A DNA stretch of 64,000 nt from Kosakonia pseudosacchari (GCF_900184035.1 NZ_FXWP01000006.1:16912-80911); one strand, 5' to 3'; shown: positions 39,662 to 50,822, counted from the stretch's first letter. Notes: a model not told the origin generated them from the letters alone. Program-made: numbers and translations.

Positions 39662-40561
39662 GTGGCGTTACTTATCATCACCACTATTTTGTGGGCTTTC
39701 TCTTTTAGCCTGATTGGCGAATACCTTGCGGGCCATGTCGACAGCTACTTCTCCGTGCTGATGCGCGTTGGGCTGGCGGCGCTGGTCTTTTTACCTTTTC
39801 TGCGCACGCGTGGGCATAACCTCAAGACCATTGGCCTGTACATGCTGGTGGGCGCGCTGCAACTGGGCATTATGTATCTGTTCAGCTTCCAGGCGTATCT
39901 CTACCTGACGGTGTCGGAATTCCTGCTGTTTACCGTTTTCACACCGCTGTATGTCACCCTGATTTACGATCTGCTCAGCAAGCGCGGGCTGCGCTGGAGC
40001 TACGCGCTGAGCGCCGGGCTGGCGGTGATTGGCGCGGCGATTATTCGCTACGACAAAGTGAGCGATCACTTCTGGATTGGCCTGATTCTGGTGCAACTGG
40101 CGAATATCAGCTTTGCTATCGGTATGGTCGGCTATAAACGCCTGATGGAGACGCGCCCGATGCCGCAACACAACGCGTTCGCCTGGTTTTATCTTGGCGC
40201 ATTGGTGGTCGCCGTTGTGGCGTGGTTTGTGATGGGTAACCCGCAGAAGCTGCCGACCACGACTCTACAGTGGAGCGTGCTGGTGTGGCTGGGTGTGGTG
40301 GCATCCGGGCTGGGTTATTTTATGTGGAACTACGGCGCCACGCAGGTGGACGCCGGGACGCTCGGCATCATGAACAATGTGCACGTTCCCGCCGGGTTAC
40401 TGGTTAACCTCGCGATTTGGCAGGAACAGCCGCACTGGCCGAGCTTTATTATTGGTGGTGCGGTGATAATGGCCTCGCTGTGGGTGCATCGCCGTTGGGT
40501 CGCTCCGCGCTCCGCACAAACGGCAGATGGTCGCAAGCGTGGTTCCGCGCTGAGCGAATAA
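39662..40561 (+). CDS. yigM: EamA-family biotin transporter YigM
   Basis: 299-aa inner-membrane protein with ten hydrophobic helices (two EamA repeats); E. coli YigM is the high-affinity biotin importer. GTG at 39662 reads [16 protein letters not shown] and gives the E. coli length. Its last 113 bases overlap the 3' end of the convergent metR, a layout also implied by the E. coli protein lengths. Confidence 0.94.
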   Translation: MALLIITTILWAFSFSLIGEYLAGHVDSYFSVLMRVGLAALVFLPFLRTRGHNLKTIGLYMLVGALQLGIMYLFSFQAYLYLTVSEFLLFTVFTPLYVTLIYDLLSKRGLRWSYALSAGLAVIGAAIIRYDKVSDHFWIGLILVQLANISFAIGMVGYKRLMETRPMPQHNAFAWFYLGALVVAVVAWFVMGNPQKLPTTTLQWSVLVWLGVVASGLGYFMWNYGATQVDAGTLGIMNNVHVPAGLLVNLAIWQEQPHWPSFIIGGAVIMASLWVHRRWVAPRSAQTADGRKRGSALSE

Positions 40562-41402
40562 ACGCTTCCGTTACCGGCTGACGCTGCTCGCCGTCGCGCA
40601 CGGCGGCGTACAGCCGGCTCCACAATCCTTCGCCCAGGGTTTTGGTTACCACCAGGCCCTGGCGCTCAAAACTCTCCACCACCCAGTGCGGCAGTGCCGC
40701 AATGCCCATCCGCGCGGCAACCATTTGAATCAGCAGCAGCGTGTTATCCACACTTTTCAGCGACGGACTCACGCCCGCCGGTTGCAGGAAGTGACGCCAG
40801 ATATCCAGGCGACTGCGCTGCACCGGGTAGATCAGCAGCGTTTCGCTGGCGATATCGTCCGGCGTGATCCGCGCTTTCGCCGCCAGCGGATGATCCGGCG
40901 CCAGCACCAGCCGCACCTCAAAATCAAACATCGGTGAATAGTGCAGACCGCTGCGCGGCAGAATGTCGGAGGTCATCACCAGATCCAGCTCGCCCTGTTG
41001 CAGCGCAGGTTGCGGATCAAACGTGACGCCGGATTTGAAATCCATCTCCACTTGCGGCCAGTTCTGGCGGAAGTTCTCAAGCGCAGGCGTCAGCCACTGA
41101 ATACAGCTATGACACTCAATAGCGATGCGCAGCGTGGCTTGCTGCGGCTCATTGCAGGCCTGCAGCGCGCGGCTAATCTGCGGCAGCACCTGATTCGCCA
41201 GTTGCAGCAGAATTTCACCCTGCGGCGTAAAGCGCAGCGGCTGGCTTTTGCGCACAAAAAGACGGAAGCCAAGGCGCTGTTCCAGATCGCTGAACTGGTG
41301 GGAAAGCGCGGACTGCGTTTGATGCAGCGTTGCCGCCGCCGCCGCCAGCGACCCGCTGTTTCGTAACGCCTGTAGCGTTTTCAGGTGTTTAATTTCGATC
41401 AT
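40449..41402 (-). CDS. metR: LysR-type regulator MetR
   Basis: Activates metE and metH with homocysteine as co-effector. 317 aa. N-terminal winged helix-turn-helix ([30 protein letters not shown]) and C-terminal effector domain. Divergent from metE with a 235-bp control region. The 3' end overlaps yigM on the other strand. Confidence 0.96.
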   Translation of the reverse strand: MIEIKHLKTLQALRNSGSLAAAAATLHQTQSALSHQFSDLEQRLGFRLFVRKSQPLRFTPQGEILLQLANQVLPQISRALQACNEPQQATLRIAIECHSCIQWLTPALENFRQNWPQVEMDFKSGVTFDPQPALQQGELDLVMTSDILPRSGLHYSPMFDFEVRLVLAPDHPLAAKARITPDDIASETLLIYPVQRSRLDIWRHFLQPAGVSPSLKSVDNTLLLIQMVAARMGIAALPHWVVESFERQGLVVTKTLGEGLWSRLYAAVRDGEQRQPVTEAFIRSARNHACDHLPFVRSAERPNGDAPTARPLSPHHQ

Positions 41403-41489
41403 GAAAGTCCTTCACTCCGGCATGAACATTTTGCGCTTGAGGAATATACAGTACCTACACAATATGGATGTGTAAACATCTGGACGTCT
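41402..41489. promoter_or_regulatory. metR/metE control region: MetR site and MetJ boxes
   Basis: TGAA-N5-TTCA, the MetR consensus, lies at 41402-41414, touching the metR start codon. Three tandem 8-bp met boxes for MetJ lie at 41466-41489; the last, GGACGTCT, matches 7 of 8 bases of AGACGTCT, the others 6 and 5. Thus metR/metE appears both activated by MetR and repressed by MetJ with SAM, as in E. coli. Confidence 0.8.
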
Positions 41490-41520
41490 AAAAATCCTGC
41501 GTCTTTCGAATTAATGGTGC

Positions 41521-41593
41521 GTTGGCTGCGCTCATTCACCCCAGTCACTTACTTCAGTAAGCTCCTGGGGATTCATGAACTTGCCGCCTTCCC
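41521..41593 (+). repeat. Interspersed hairpin repeat, copy 1 (metE leader)
   Basis: About 73 bp reading gttggctgcg..., core CCCCAG-TCACTTACT-tc-AGTAAG-CTCCTGGGG (41539-41570 region) and ending in TTGCCGCCTT. It matches three copies behind fadA (55848, 56047, 56173). It lies between the MetJ boxes and the metE ribosome site, so it should be in the metE leader. An in-frame reading continues into metE's upstream codons but is not a gene. Confidence 0.8.
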
Positions 41594-41637
41594 TTAATCC
41601 GAAATCCTTTGGATTAACCCAATTGAAGAGGCTCAAA

Positions 41638-43899
41638 ATGACAATTCTTAATCACACCCTCGGTTTCCCTCGCGTTGGCCTGCGTCGCGAGTTGAAAAAA
41701 GCGCAAGAGAGCTACTGGGCGGGTAACGCCACCCGTGAAGAGCTGCTGGCGGTAGGACGCGAGCTACGCGCCCGCCACTGGGAGCAGCAAAAAGCGGCAG
41801 GAATAGATCTGCTTCCGGTGGGCGATTTCGCCTGGTACGACCATGTTCTGACCACCAGCCTGCTGCTGGGCAATGTGCCGGCTCGTCATCAGAACAACGA
41901 CGGCTCCGTGGATATCGACACCCTGTTCCGCATTGGTCGTGGCCGCGCGCCAACCGGCGAACCGGCGGCAGCGGCGGAAATGACCAAATGGTTCAACACC
42001 AACTACCACTACATGGTGCCGGAGTTCAGCAAAGGCCAGCAGTTCAAACTCACCTGGACCCAGTTGCTGGACGAAGTAGACGAAGCGCTGGCGCTCGGCC
42101 ACAAGGTGAAACCTGTGCTGCTGGGCCCGGTCACTTACCTGTGGCTGGGTAAAGTGAAAGGGGAACAGTTTGATCGTTTAAGCCTGCTAAACGACATCCT
42201 GCCGGTTTACCAGCAGGTGCTGGGCGAGCTGGCAAAACGCGGTATCGAGTGGGTGCAAATCGACGAACCGGCGCTGGTGCTGGAGCTGCCGCAAGCCTGG
42301 CTGGATGCGTTTAAACCGGCTTACGACGCGCTTTCCGGCCAACTGAAATTGCTGCTAACCACCTATTTTGAAGGGGTGACGCCGAACCTTGATGTGATCA
42401 CCGCGCTGCCGGTTCAGGGGCTGCACGTTGATTTGGTACACGGCAAGGACAACGTGGCCGAGTTGCACTCGCGTCTGCCTGCCGACTGGTTGCTCTCTGC
42501 CGGTCTGGTGAATGGCCGTAACGTCTGGCGTGCCGATCTCACCGAGAAATATGCGCAAATCAAAGAGGTGGTTGGTCAACGTCCGTTGTGGGTTGCCTCT
42601 TCTTGTTCTTTACTGCACAGCCCGATTGATCTGAGTGTTGAAACGCGACTGGATGCGGAAGTGAAGAGCTGGTTCGCCTTCGCACTACAAAAATGCCAGG
42701 AACTGGCGCTGCTGCGCGATGCGCTGAACAGCGGTAATACGGAAAAACTGGCGGAATGGAGCGCTCCGATTCAGGCGCGTCGCCACTCTACGCGTGTTCA
42801 CAACACGGCGGTAGCGCAGCGTCTGGCGGCGATCACCGCGCAGGACAGCCAGCGCAACAGCCCATACGCCGAGCGCGCAAAAGCCCAGCGCAAGCGCTTT
42901 AATCTGCCCGCCTGGCCGACCACCACTATCGGTTCCTTCCCGCAGACCACGGAAATTCGCGGCCTGCGCCTGGATTTCAAAAAAGGCCATCTCGACGCGG
43001 GCAACTACCGCACCGGTATCGCTGAACATATCAAACAGGCGATTGCCGAGCAGGAACGTCTGGGCTTAGACGTGCTGGTGCATGGCGAAGCCGAACGTAA
43101 TGACATGGTGGAGTACTTTGGTGAAAACCTCGACGGCTTCGTCTTTACGCAAAACGGCTGGGTGCAGAGCTACGGCTCCCGCTGCGTGAAACCGCCGGTG
43201 GTTATCGGCGACGTTAGTCGCCCGGAAGCGATTACCGTGGAGTGGGCGAAGTACGCGCAGTCGCTGACTGACAAACCGGTGAAAGGCATGCTGACCGGCC
43301 CGGTGACCATTCTTTGCTGGTCATTCCCGCGTGAAGATGTGAGCCGCGAAACCATCGCCAAACAAATCGCGCTGGCATTGCGTGATGAAGTGGCAGATCT
43401 GGAAGCGGCGGGGATTGGCATTATCCAGATTGATGAACCAGCACTGCGTGAAGGCTTGCCGCTGCGTCGCAGCGACTGGGATGCCTATCTGGCGTGGGGT
43501 GTGGAAGCTTTCCGTATTAACGCGGCGGTAGCGAAAGATGACACGCAGATCCACACCCATATGTGTTACTGCGAGTTCAACGACATTATGGATTCCATTG
43601 CCGCGCTGGATGCCGATGTGATTACCATTGAAACCTCGCGTTCGGATATGGAATTGCTGGAGTCGTTTGAAGAATTTGAGTACCCGAACGAAATCGGCCC
43701 GGGTGTGTACGATATTCACTCGCCAAACGTACCGAGTGTTGAGTGGATCGAAGCGCTGCTGCAAAAAGCGGCGCAGCGCATCCCCGCACAACGCTTGTGG
43801 GTGAACCCGGACTGCGGCCTGAAAACCCGCGGCTGGCCGGAAACCCGTAGCGCGCTGGCAAATATGGTGAAAGCCGCGCAGAACCTGCGTCAGCAGTAA
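41638..43899 (+). CDS. metE: Cobalamin-independent methionine synthase
   Basis: Transfers methyl from 5-methyltetrahydropteroyl-triglutamate to homocysteine; zinc enzyme. 753 aa, as in E. coli. N-terminal domain starts [14 protein letters not shown]; the C-terminal catalytic barrel has zinc ligands His641 and Cys643 ([11 protein letters not shown]) and Cys726 ([11 protein letters not shown]). ATG at 41638 follows AAGAGG. Under dual MetR/MetJ control as seen upstream. Confidence 0.97.
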   Translation: MTILNHTLGFPRVGLRRELKKAQESYWAGNATREELLAVGRELRARHWEQQKAAGIDLLPVGDFAWYDHVLTTSLLLGNVPARHQNNDGSVDIDTLFRIGRGRAPTGEPAAAAEMTKWFNTNYHYMVPEFSKGQQFKLTWTQLLDEVDEALALGHKVKPVLLGPVTYLWLGKVKGEQFDRLSLLNDILPVYQQVLGELAKRGIEWVQIDEPALVLELPQAWLDAFKPAYDALSGQLKLLLTTYFEGVTPNLDVITALPVQGLHVDLVHGKDNVAELHSRLPADWLLSAGLVNGRNVWRADLTEKYAQIKEVVGQRPLWVASSCSLLHSPIDLSVETRLDAEVKSWFAFALQKCQELALLRDALNSGNTEKLAEWSAPIQARRHSTRVHNTAVAQRLAAITAQDSQRNSPYAERAKAQRKRFNLPAWPTTTIGSFPQTTEIRGLRLDFKKGHLDAGNYRTGIAEHIKQAIAEQERLGLDVLVHGEAERNDMVEYFGENLDGFVFTQNGWVQSYGSRCVKPPVVIGDVSRPEAITVEWAKYAQSLTDKPVKGMLTGPVTILCWSFPREDVSRETIAKQIALALRDEVADLEAAGIGIIQIDEPALREGLPLRRSDWDAYLAWGVEAFRINAAVAKDDTQIHTHMCYCEFNDIMDSIAALDADVITIETSRSDMELLESFEEFEYPNEIGPGVYDIHSPNVPSVEWIEALLQKAAQRIPAQRLWVNPDCGLKTRGWPETRSALANMVKAAQNLRQQ

Positions 43900-43942
43900 G
43901 CCTTACCGCGCCGTCCGGTGTGAAACCGGCGGCGCAAAAAAC

Positions 43943-44749
43943 TTACTTTTTAACGTACTGCGCAAACCATGCCAGCATCCGCTGCCAGCCATCGGCGGCG
44001 GATTCTGCGTGATAGCTTGGGCGGTAGTCCGCATTAAATGCGTGACCCGCTTCGGGGTAGACGATGATTTCAGCTTTGGCGTTCGCGGCTCTGAGCGCCT
44101 GGCGCATGGTTTCCACGCTCTCCAGCGGAATGCCGGTATCCTGTGCGCCATATAAACCGAGCACTGGCGCGGTAAGTTCAGTGGCGATATCCACCGGGTG
44201 ACGCGGAGAATTGAGCGATTTCTCCCCCACCAGCTTGCCATACCAGGCGACGGCGGCTTTCAACTGCGGATTGTGCGCGGCATACAGCCAGGCGATGCGT
44301 CCGCCCCAGCAAAAACCGGTTACTAACAGCTGATGCGCGTTCCCGCCGTTGCGCGCTGCCCAACTGGCGACATGATCCAGGTCGGCAAGCACTTGCGCGT
44401 CCGGTACTTTGCTTACCAGGCCGCTTAGCAGGGTTTGAATATCGGCGAAATCATTTGGATCGCCCTGGCGGAAATAGAGCTCCGGCGCGATGGCGAGATA
44501 ACCTTCCAGTGCCAGACGGCGGCACAGATCGCGAATATGCTCATGCACGCCGAAAATTTCCTGCACCACAATGACAATCGGCAATGGGCCTTCGGCATTT
44601 TTCGGTCGGGCGTGAAAAGCGGGCATATTTTCGCCCTGTGTCGGAATAGACGTTTCGCCTGCGATTAAGGCGTCTTCCGGCGTGTGAACAACGGTTGAAG
44701 CAAGAGGTGAAGCCGCAGGTGCAAAGCCTGGTGTGTTGTTGGTTGTCAT
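43943..44749 (-). CDS. ysgA: Dienelactone hydrolase-family protein YsgA
   Basis: 268-aa alpha/beta-hydrolase of unknown physiological substrate (also called DlhH). Catalytic triad Cys147 (GFCWGGR), Asp204 (YGAQD) and His236 (PEAGHAF). An upstream in-frame ATG at 44761 exists; the one at 44749 has GGAG eight bases before it and matches the E. coli length (about 271) better. Convergent with metE; a GC-rich imperfect hairpin without a T run fills the 43-base gap between them. Confidence 0.92.
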   Translation of the reverse strand: MTTNNTPGFAPAASPLASTVVHTPEDALIAGETSIPTQGENMPAFHARPKNAEGPLPIVIVVQEIFGVHEHIRDLCRRLALEGYLAIAPELYFRQGDPNDFADIQTLLSGLVSKVPDAQVLADLDHVASWAARNGGNAHQLLVTGFCWGGRIAWLYAAHNPQLKAAVAWYGKLVGEKSLNSPRHPVDIATELTAPVLGLYGAQDTGIPLESVETMRQALRAANAKAEIIVYPEAGHAFNADYRPSYHAESAADGWQRMLAWFAQYVKK

Positions 44750-44868
44750 GGCATTCTCCATACCTTTTTTAGCGCTTCAATAACTATAGACGGGAAGACC
44801 TGCCGCGCGCGCAAATCACCGTGCCGTAGACTATCTTTGCTGCTGAGTTGTGGGATGTGTCGTGTTAA

Positions 44869-44936
44869 TGTGATGTAAATCACTAATTTATGGAAATGAA
44901 ATGCAATCAGTTTTATTCATGGTGATATCAGTCACG
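44869..44936 (+). promoter_or_regulatory. udp control region with two CRP sites
   Basis: TGTGA-N6-TCACT at 44869-44884 and GGTGA-N6-TCACG at 44921-44936, centres 52 bases apart. This is the E. coli udp layout in which CytR binds between two cAMP-CRP dimers. The CytR site itself is not distinct enough to mark. Confidence 0.85.
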
Positions 44937-45008
44937 AAATTATGTCCGTGCCTTCTGTAAAGTATCTTTTTGCCTCTACTGATAAAACCGACCACAGAGG
45001 AGTCTGTT

Positions 45009-45770
45009 ATGTCCAAGTCTGATGTTTTTCATCTCGGCCTCACCAAAAACGATTTACAAGGGGCTACGCTGGCCATCGTCCCTGGCGATCCGGAGCGTGT
45101 GGAAAAGATCGCCGCGCTGATGGATAAGCCGGTCAAACTGGCCTCCCACCGCGAATTCACCAGCTGGCGTGCAGAGCTGGATGGCAAACCGGTTATCGTG
45201 TGTTCCACCGGCATCGGCGGCCCGTCAACCTCTATCGCCGTCGAAGAGCTGGCGCAGCTTGGCATCCGCACTTTCCTGCGCGTGGGCACCACCGGTGCGA
45301 TTCAGCCGCACATTAATGTTGGCGACGTGCTGATCACCACCGCGTCCGTGCGCCTTGACGGCGCGAGCCTGCACTTTGCGCCGATGGAATACCCGGCGGT
45401 GGCGGATTTTGAGTGCACTACTGCGCTGGTTGCGGCAGCGGATGCGATTGGCGCGACGAAACACATCGGCGTTACCGCCTCTTCTGACACCTTCTACCCA
45501 GGCCAGGAGCGTTACGACACTTACTCTGGCCGCGTGGTTAACCGCTTTAAAGGTTCCATGGAAGAGTGGCAGTCCATGGGCGTGATGAACTATGAAATGG
45601 AATCCGCCACGCTGCTGACCATGTGTGCAAGCCAGGGGCTGCGTGCAGGCATGGTTGCCGGTGTGATTGTGAACCGCACCCAGCAAGAGATCCCGAATGC
45701 GGAAACCATGAAGCAGACCGAAAGCCACGCGGTGAAAATCGTGGTGGAAGCGGCGCGTCGTCTTCTGTAA
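45009..45770 (+). CDS. udp: Uridine phosphorylase
   Basis: Phosphorolysis of uridine to uracil and ribose-1-phosphate. 253 aa. Phosphate/nucleoside motifs [11 protein letters not shown] and [16 protein letters not shown], and [20 protein letters not shown] are family hallmarks. The frame is open to 44970, but ATG at 45009 ([13 protein letters not shown]) gives the known start. Controlled by the CRP sites upstream. Confidence 0.97.
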   Translation: MSKSDVFHLGLTKNDLQGATLAIVPGDPERVEKIAALMDKPVKLASHREFTSWRAELDGKPVIVCSTGIGGPSTSIAVEELAQLGIRTFLRVGTTGAIQPHINVGDVLITTASVRLDGASLHFAPMEYPAVADFECTTALVAAADAIGATKHIGVTASSDTFYPGQERYDTYSGRVVNRFKGSMEEWQSMGVMNYEMESATLLTMCASQGLRAGMVAGVIVNRTQQEIPNAETMKQTESHAVKIVVEAARRLL

Positions 45771-45788
45771 TTCACCTTCCCATTTGCT

Positions 45789-45818
45789 AAGGCCGACGCG
45801 TTCGGCCTTTTCTTTTTG
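45789..45818 (+). terminator. Terminator of udp
   Basis: Stem AAGGCCGA/TTCGGCCTT around CGCG, then TTCTTTTT. It lies 18 bases after the udp stop. Confidence 0.9.
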
Positions 45819-45905
45819 CGTACTGCTTCGCAGGAAAACCCCTTCCAAACTGGACGTTTATACAGCACAATCCTCCGCTATATGCGTTATCACTAAGGGG
45901 ACGTG

Positions 45906-47363
45906 GTGGACACTTCAATCATCGTCATGGCAGCCGTTGCGCTGGCGGGTTTACTGGTCGGCTGGCTGGCAGCAAGCTGGCGCGGGGCGCAGCAGCAGGC
46001 GGATCTGCTCGCGGAGCAGCGTGATGTCTTTAGCGAACTGAGCGCCGCCCGGCAGCAGATAACCCAAAACGAACACTGGCGCGAAGAGTGCGAGTTGCTC
46101 AATAACGAGCTGCGTAGCCTGCAACATATCAATAGCTCGCTGGAAGCGGATTTACGCGAAGTAACGACCCGGCTTGAATCTACGCAGTTACATGCCGAAG
46201 AGAAGCTGCGCCAGATGCACAGCAGCGAGCAGCGCTTGAGCGAGCAGTTCGAAAATCTCGCTAACCGCATCTTTGAGCAGAGCAATCGCCGCGTCGATGA
46301 GCAAAACCGGCAAAGTCTGAACGGGCTGTTAACGCCGCTGCGCGAACAGCTTGATGGTTTTCGCCGCCAGGTGCAGGAGAGCTTTGGTCAGGAAGCGCGT
46401 GAACGGCATACGCTGGCGCATGAGATCCGCAACCTGCAACAGCTCAATGCCCAGATGGCGCAGGAAGCGATAAACCTGACGCGTGCGCTGAAAGGCGATA
46501 ACAAAACCCAGGGTAATTGGGGCGAAGTGGTGCTGACCCGCGTACTGGAAGCCTCTGGTCTGCGTGAAGGCTATGAATACGAAACCCAGGTCAGTATTGA
46601 AAATGACCATCGCGCGCGGATGCAGCCGGATGTGATCGTGCGTCTGCCGCAGGGCAAAGATGTGGTGATCGACGCCAAAATGACGCTGGTCGCCTACGAA
46701 CGTTACTTCAATGCCGACGACGACTTTACGCGCGAAGGCGCGTTACAAGAACATATCGCCTCGGTACGAAACCATATTCGCCTGCTTGGTCGTAAGGATT
46801 ATCAGCAACTGCCGGGGCTGCGCAGCCTGGATTATGTCTTGATGTTTATTCCGGTGGAGCCGGCCTTTTTGATTGCGCTGGAAAGACAGCCTGAACTGAT
46901 CACCGAAGCGCTGAAAAATAACATTATGCTGGTCAGCCCTACCACGCTGCTGGTGGCGCTACGCACCATTGCCAACCTGTGGCGTTATGAACATCAAAGC
47001 CGCAATGCGCAGCAGATCGCGGAGCGGGCGAGCCGCCTGTATGACAAAATGCGCCTGTTCGTTGACGACATGTCATCCATTGGTCAGAGCCTGGATAAAG
47101 CGCAGGACAATTACCGTCAGGCGATGAAAAAACTGAGTTCCGGGCGCGGCAATTTGCTGGCCCAGGCAGAGGCATTTCGCGGGCTCGGTGTTGAAATCAA
47201 ACGCGAGATTAATCCGGAATTGGCGGCGCAAGCACAGGATCAGGACGAAGAGTTTCGTTTGCGTTCCGGGCAAAACGATTCCCTCGATTGCTTTGAAGAC
47301 AATGCATTAGATAGCATGGCCGCGGGCGATGAGCCTGACTCGAAGGCTTCTTCGGGTGGTTGA
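45906..47363 (+). CDS. rmuC: DNA recombination protein RmuC
   Basis: 485 aa (E. coli 475). One N-terminal membrane segment (about 2-22), a coiled-coil region to about 190, and the RmuC nuclease-like domain (LPQGKDVVIDAKMTLVAYERYF, a PD-(D/E)xK-like stretch). E. coli RmuC limits recombination at inverted repeats. Two GTG codons at 45903 and 45906 could start; the second gives MDTSIIVMAAV, closer to the E. coli start. The C-terminal 25 residues are acidic and variable. Confidence 0.93.
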   Translation: MDTSIIVMAAVALAGLLVGWLAASWRGAQQQADLLAEQRDVFSELSAARQQITQNEHWREECELLNNELRSLQHINSSLEADLREVTTRLESTQLHAEEKLRQMHSSEQRLSEQFENLANRIFEQSNRRVDEQNRQSLNGLLTPLREQLDGFRRQVQESFGQEARERHTLAHEIRNLQQLNAQMAQEAINLTRALKGDNKTQGNWGEVVLTRVLEASGLREGYEYETQVSIENDHRARMQPDVIVRLPQGKDVVIDAKMTLVAYERYFNADDDFTREGALQEHIASVRNHIRLLGRKDYQQLPGLRSLDYVLMFIPVEPAFLIALERQPELITEALKNNIMLVSPTTLLVALRTIANLWRYEHQSRNAQQIAERASRLYDKMRLFVDDMSSIGQSLDKAQDNYRQAMKKLSSGRGNLLAQAEAFRGLGVEIKREINPELAAQAQDQDEEFRLRSGQNDSLDCFEDNALDSMAAGDEPDSKASSGG

Positions 47364-47429
47364 ATCGTAGGGCAATCGTCTCCAATCTGATACACTTCAC
47401 AAACAATTTCTTGAATAGCAGGCACTAAG

Positions 47430-48185
47430 ATGGCGGAAGATTCAAAAGAGACAACACACTTTGGTTTTCAGACCGTCGCCAAAGAAAACAAAGCCGACAT
47501 GGTGGCGCATGTCTTCCATTCGGTCGCGTCAAAATATGACGTGATGAACGATCTGATGTCGATGGGCATTCACCGTTTATGGAAGCGCTTTACCATTGAT
47601 TGCAGCGGCGTGCGTCGTGGGCAGAAAGTTCTCGATCTGGCCGGTGGTACGGGCGATCTGACGGCGAAGTTCTCCCGCCTGGTGGGCGAAACCGGCCAGG
47701 TTGTACTGGCAGATATTAATGATTCGATGCTGAAAATGGGGCGCGAAAAACTGCGCAACCTCGGCGTGATCGGTAACGTAGAATATGTGCAGGCAAATGC
47801 TGAAGCCTTGCCGTTCCCGGACAATACTTTCGACTGCATCACCATCTCGTTTGGTTTGCGTAATGTGACGGAAAAAGAGAAAGCGCTGCGATCCATGTTC
47901 CGCGTTTTGAAACCGGGCGGCCGCCTGCTGGTACTCGAATTTTCCAAGCCCATTATTGAACCGCTGAGTAAAGCTTATGACGCTTACTCTTTCCACGTTC
48001 TGCCGCGTATTGGTCAACTGGTAGCAAACGATGCGGAAAGCTATCGCTATCTTGCTGAATCTATCCGTATGCATCCCGATCAGGAGACCCTGAAAGCGAT
48101 GATGCAGGACGCCGGTTTCGAAAACGTCGATTACTACAACATGACGGCCGGTATCGTTGCTCTGCACCGTGGCTACAAATTCTGA
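47430..48185 (+). CDS. ubiE: Ubiquinone/menaquinone biosynthesis C-methyltransferase
   Basis: SAM-dependent methylation of demethylmenaquinol and of the ubiquinone precursor at C2. 251 aa. SAM-binding motif [12 protein letters not shown] at 67-77, with [26 protein letters not shown] conserved in the family. First of ubiE-ubiJ-ubiB; 11 bases before the ubiJ ATG. Confidence 0.97.
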   Translation: MAEDSKETTHFGFQTVAKENKADMVAHVFHSVASKYDVMNDLMSMGIHRLWKRFTIDCSGVRRGQKVLDLAGGTGDLTAKFSRLVGETGQVVLADINDSMLKMGREKLRNLGVIGNVEYVQANAEALPFPDNTFDCITISFGLRNVTEKEKALRSMFRVLKPGGRLLVLEFSKPIIEPLSKAYDAYSFHVLPRIGQLVANDAESYRYLAESIRMHPDQETLKAMMQDAGFENVDYYNMTAGIVALHRGYKF

Positions 48186-48196
48186 CAGGAGTGCGT

Positions 48197-48802
48197 ATGC
48201 CTTTTAAGCCGATGGTTGCCGCCGGAATTGAACGTGTATTGAATACGTTTTTATACCGTGAAGGCGCGCTGAAACCCGCGCGCCAGCGTTTGCATGGCAA
48301 GGTGTTGCGCGTAGTGCTGCAAGAGTTCTCTTCCCCCTTTGTACTGGTGTTCAGTGAGCGCCAGATTGATGTATTAGGCGAGTGGGAAGGGGAAGCTGAC
48401 TGTTCCGTGATTACGCAACTGCGGGTGCTGCCTAAGCTGCGCGACCGCCAGCAGCTGACTGCGCTTATTCGCAGCGGCGAGCTGGAAGTGCAGGGCGATA
48501 TTCAGGTGGTGCAAAACCTGGTTTCGCTGATGGATTTAGCGGAATTCGATCCTGCCGAGATCCTCGCGCCATGGACTGGCGATATTGCCGCTGAGGGGAT
48601 CAGTAAATTCCTGCGCGGCGGTGCTCGCTTTCTGCAACACGGTTTTCAACGCCAGCAACGCTATGTCGCTGAAGTGCTAACGGAAGAGTGGCGCCTTGCG
48701 CCGGGCGCACTGGAAGTTGCCTGGTTTGCTGAAGAAACGGCTGCTGTGGAAAGGGCTGCGGATGCCTTAGCCAAACGCCTGGATAAACTGGAGGGCAAAT
48801 GA
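48197..48802 (+). CDS. ubiJ: Ubiquinone biosynthesis accessory factor UbiJ
   Basis: 201-aa SCP2-domain lipid-binding subunit of the cytosolic Ubi complex. Starts [18 protein letters not shown]2 fold about 15-115; C-terminal helix [23 protein letters not shown] at 48197 is chosen over GTG at 48191. In E. coli the 3' part also yields the EsrE transcript; I cannot tell if that applies here. Stop overlaps ubiB by ATGA. Confidence 0.95.
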   Translation: MPFKPMVAAGIERVLNTFLYREGALKPARQRLHGKVLRVVLQEFSSPFVLVFSERQIDVLGEWEGEADCSVITQLRVLPKLRDRQQLTALIRSGELEVQGDIQVVQNLVSLMDLAEFDPAEILAPWTGDIAAEGISKFLRGGARFLQHGFQRQQRYVAEVLTEEWRLAPGALEVAWFAEETAAVERAADALAKRLDKLEGK

Positions 48803-50439
48803 CGCCTGGAGAATTACGGCGCCTCTATTTCATCATCCAAACCTTTTTAAGTTACGGGCTTGATGAGCTCATTCCCAAAATGCGTATCACCTTGCCGCTG
48901 CGGTTATGGCGGCGGACGCTCTTCTGGATGCCAAACCGGCACAAAGAAAAAATGCTTGGGGAACGCCTGCGTCTTGCCTTGCAGGAACTGGGGCCGGTAT
49001 GGATTAAATTCGGGCAAATGTTGTCTACTCGCCGTGATTTATTCCCGCCGCTGATTGCCGATCAGCTGGCGATGTTGCAGGACCGCGTTGCGCCTTTTGA
49101 TGGTCATCTCGCCAAAAAGCAGATTGAAAAAGCGATGGGTGATCTGCCGGTGGAAACCTGGTTTGATGACTTTGCCATTGAACCGCTGGCCTCTGCGTCC
49201 ATTGCGCAGGTGCATACAGCGCGGTTGAAAGAGAGTGGCAAAGAAGTGGTGATTAAGGTCATCCGCCCGGACATCCTGCCGGTGATCAAAGCGGATCTGA
49301 AACTGATCTACCGCCTGGCGGGCTGGGTTCCTCGCCTGTTGCCGGATGGTCGCCGCCTGCGCCCGCGTGAAGTGGTGCGCGAATATGAGAAGACGCTGAT
49401 TGATGAACTGGATCTGCTGCGTGAAGCCGCTAACGCGATCCAGTTACGCCGCAACTTCGAAAACAGCCCAATGCTGTATGTGCCGGAAATCTATTCAGAT
49501 TATTGCAGCCAAAACATGCTGGTGATGGAACGTATTTATGGCATTCCGGTTTCCGATGTTGCTGCGCTGGAGAAGAACGGCACCAATTTGAAACTGCTGG
49601 CCGAACGTGGTGTGCAGGTCTTTTTCACCCAGGTATTCCGCGACAGCTTTTTCCATGCAGACATGCACCCTGGCAATATTTTCGTCAGCTACGATCACCC
49701 GGAAGATCCGCAATATATCGGTATTGACTGCGGTATTGTCGGTTCGCTGAACAAAGAAGATAAGCGTTATCTGGCGGAAAACTTTATCGCCTTCTTTAAC
49801 CGCGACTATCGCAAAGTGGCGGAGCTGCATGTGGATTCAGGCTGGGTTCCGCCGGATACCAATGTTGAAGAGTTCGAGTTTGCTATTCGCACCGTCTGTG
49901 AGCCGATCTTTGAAAAGCCGCTGGCGGAAATCTCCTTTGGGCATGTGCTGCTCAACCTCTTCAATACGGCACGTCGCTTTAATATGGAAGTGCAGCCGCA
50001 ACTGGTCCTGTTGCAGAAAACATTGCTCTATATCGAAGGTGTCGGCCGTCAGCTCTATCCGCAACTGGATTTATGGAAAACCGCGAAACCTTTCCTGGAA
50101 ACGTGGATCAAAGATCAGGTGGGTATTCCGGCGCTGGTCAGAGCGCTGAAAGAGAAAGGCCCCTTCTGGATCGAAAAAATGCCGGAAATTCCTGAACTGA
50201 TCTACAACGGATTGCAGCAAGGCAAGCATTTGCAGCAAAGCGTGGATAAGATTGCCAGTGAATTACAGGCAAACCATGTGCGGCAGGGGCAATCACGCTA
50301 TCTGTTTGGTATTGGCGCGACACTGTTATTGAGCGGTACGCTGTTACTGATTAACCGCCCAGAGTGGGGTTTAACGCCGGGGTGGCTAATGGTCGGTGGC
50401 GTTCTGACCTGGTGTGTGGGTTGGTATAAAACACGTTAA
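48799..50439 (+). CDS. ubiB: Ubiquinone biosynthesis atypical kinase/ATPase UbiB
   Basis: 546-aa ABC1/ADCK protein of the inner membrane needed for early ubiquinone steps. KxGQ motif K-F-G-Q at 70-73, an Ala-rich loop (ASASIAQVH), ExD motif ([10 protein letters not shown]), HADMHPGN and IDCGIVG metal motifs, and two C-terminal membrane segments. Overlaps ubiJ by four bases. Confidence 0.97.
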   Translation: MTPGELRRLYFIIQTFLSYGLDELIPKMRITLPLRLWRRTLFWMPNRHKEKMLGERLRLALQELGPVWIKFGQMLSTRRDLFPPLIADQLAMLQDRVAPFDGHLAKKQIEKAMGDLPVETWFDDFAIEPLASASIAQVHTARLKESGKEVVIKVIRPDILPVIKADLKLIYRLAGWVPRLLPDGRRLRPREVVREYEKTLIDELDLLREAANAIQLRRNFENSPMLYVPEIYSDYCSQNMLVMERIYGIPVSDVAALEKNGTNLKLLAERGVQVFFTQVFRDSFFHADMHPGNIFVSYDHPEDPQYIGIDCGIVGSLNKEDKRYLAENFIAFFNRDYRKVAELHVDSGWVPPDTNVEEFEFAIRTVCEPIFEKPLAEISFGHVLLNLFNTARRFNMEVQPQLVLLQKTLLYIEGVGRQLYPQLDLWKTAKPFLETWIKDQVGIPALVRALKEKGPFWIEKMPEIPELIYNGLQQGKHLQQSVDKIASELQANHVRQGQSRYLFGIGATLLLSGTLLLINRPEWGLTPGWLMVGGVLTWCVGWYKTR

Positions 50440-50472
50440 GCGAAACGCCGCCCGGGTGGGCCTGGTGCACAG

Positions 50473-50515
50473 AAGCTGCCAACAAAGAGGCAGCTTAATG
50501 GATAAAGTGTATACT
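50473..50515 (+). promoter_or_regulatory. Hairpin after ubiB and candidate tat -10 box
   Basis: Stem AAGCTGCC (50473-50480) with GGCAGCTT (50489-50496), no T run. A TATACT at 50510-50515, 41 bases before tatA, is a candidate -10 box of the tat operon; no good -35 is visible. Confidence 0.4.
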
Positions 50516-50555
50516 GGGGCCTGTTTTTAACATCATCTGTTACAGAGGACTATGT

Positions 50556-50819
50556 ATGGGTGGTATCAGCATTTGGCAGTTGTTGATTATTGCGGTCATC
50601 GTTGTGCTGCTGTTTGGCACTAAAAAGCTCGGCTCGATTGGTTCAGACCTTGGTGCATCCATTAAAGGCTTCAAAAAAGCCATGAGCGATGACGATAAAG
50701 AGGAAAAGCAGGATAAATCGGCGCAAGATGCGGATTTTACGGCAAAGTCTCTTTCCGACAATAAGACATCCGACGACGTTAAAAAAGACGAAAAACGTCA
50801 CGACAAAGAGCAGGTGTAA
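50556..50819 (+). CDS. tatA: Sec-independent translocase subunit TatA
   Basis: 87 aa. Forms the protein-conducting element of Tat. One N-terminal membrane helix (about 2-20), the [14 protein letters not shown] hinge and amphipathic helix, then a charged flexible tail ending KRHDKEQV. Starts [10 protein letters not shown]. Slightly shorter than the E. coli 89 aa in the variable tail. First of tatABC. Confidence 0.97.
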   Translation: MGGISIWQLLIIAVIVVLLFGTKKLGSIGSDLGASIKGFKKAMSDDDKEEKQDKSAQDADFTAKSLSDNKTSDDVKKDEKRHDKEQV

Positions 50820-50822
50820 TTC

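Noticed and set aside
41385..41597. 70-codon frame across the metR-metE gap
   Set aside because: It crosses MetJ boxes and the repeat element; its tail ([20 protein letters not shown]) is simply the repeat translated.
43909..43937. GC-rich hairpin between metE and ysgA as a terminator
   Set aside because: The stem is imperfect and has no T run at the correct side on either strand, so termination is not claimed.
48197..48802. EsrE small RNA inside ubiJ
   Set aside because: Reported in E. coli at this place, but I cannot define its ends or promoter here, so it is not listed as a feature.
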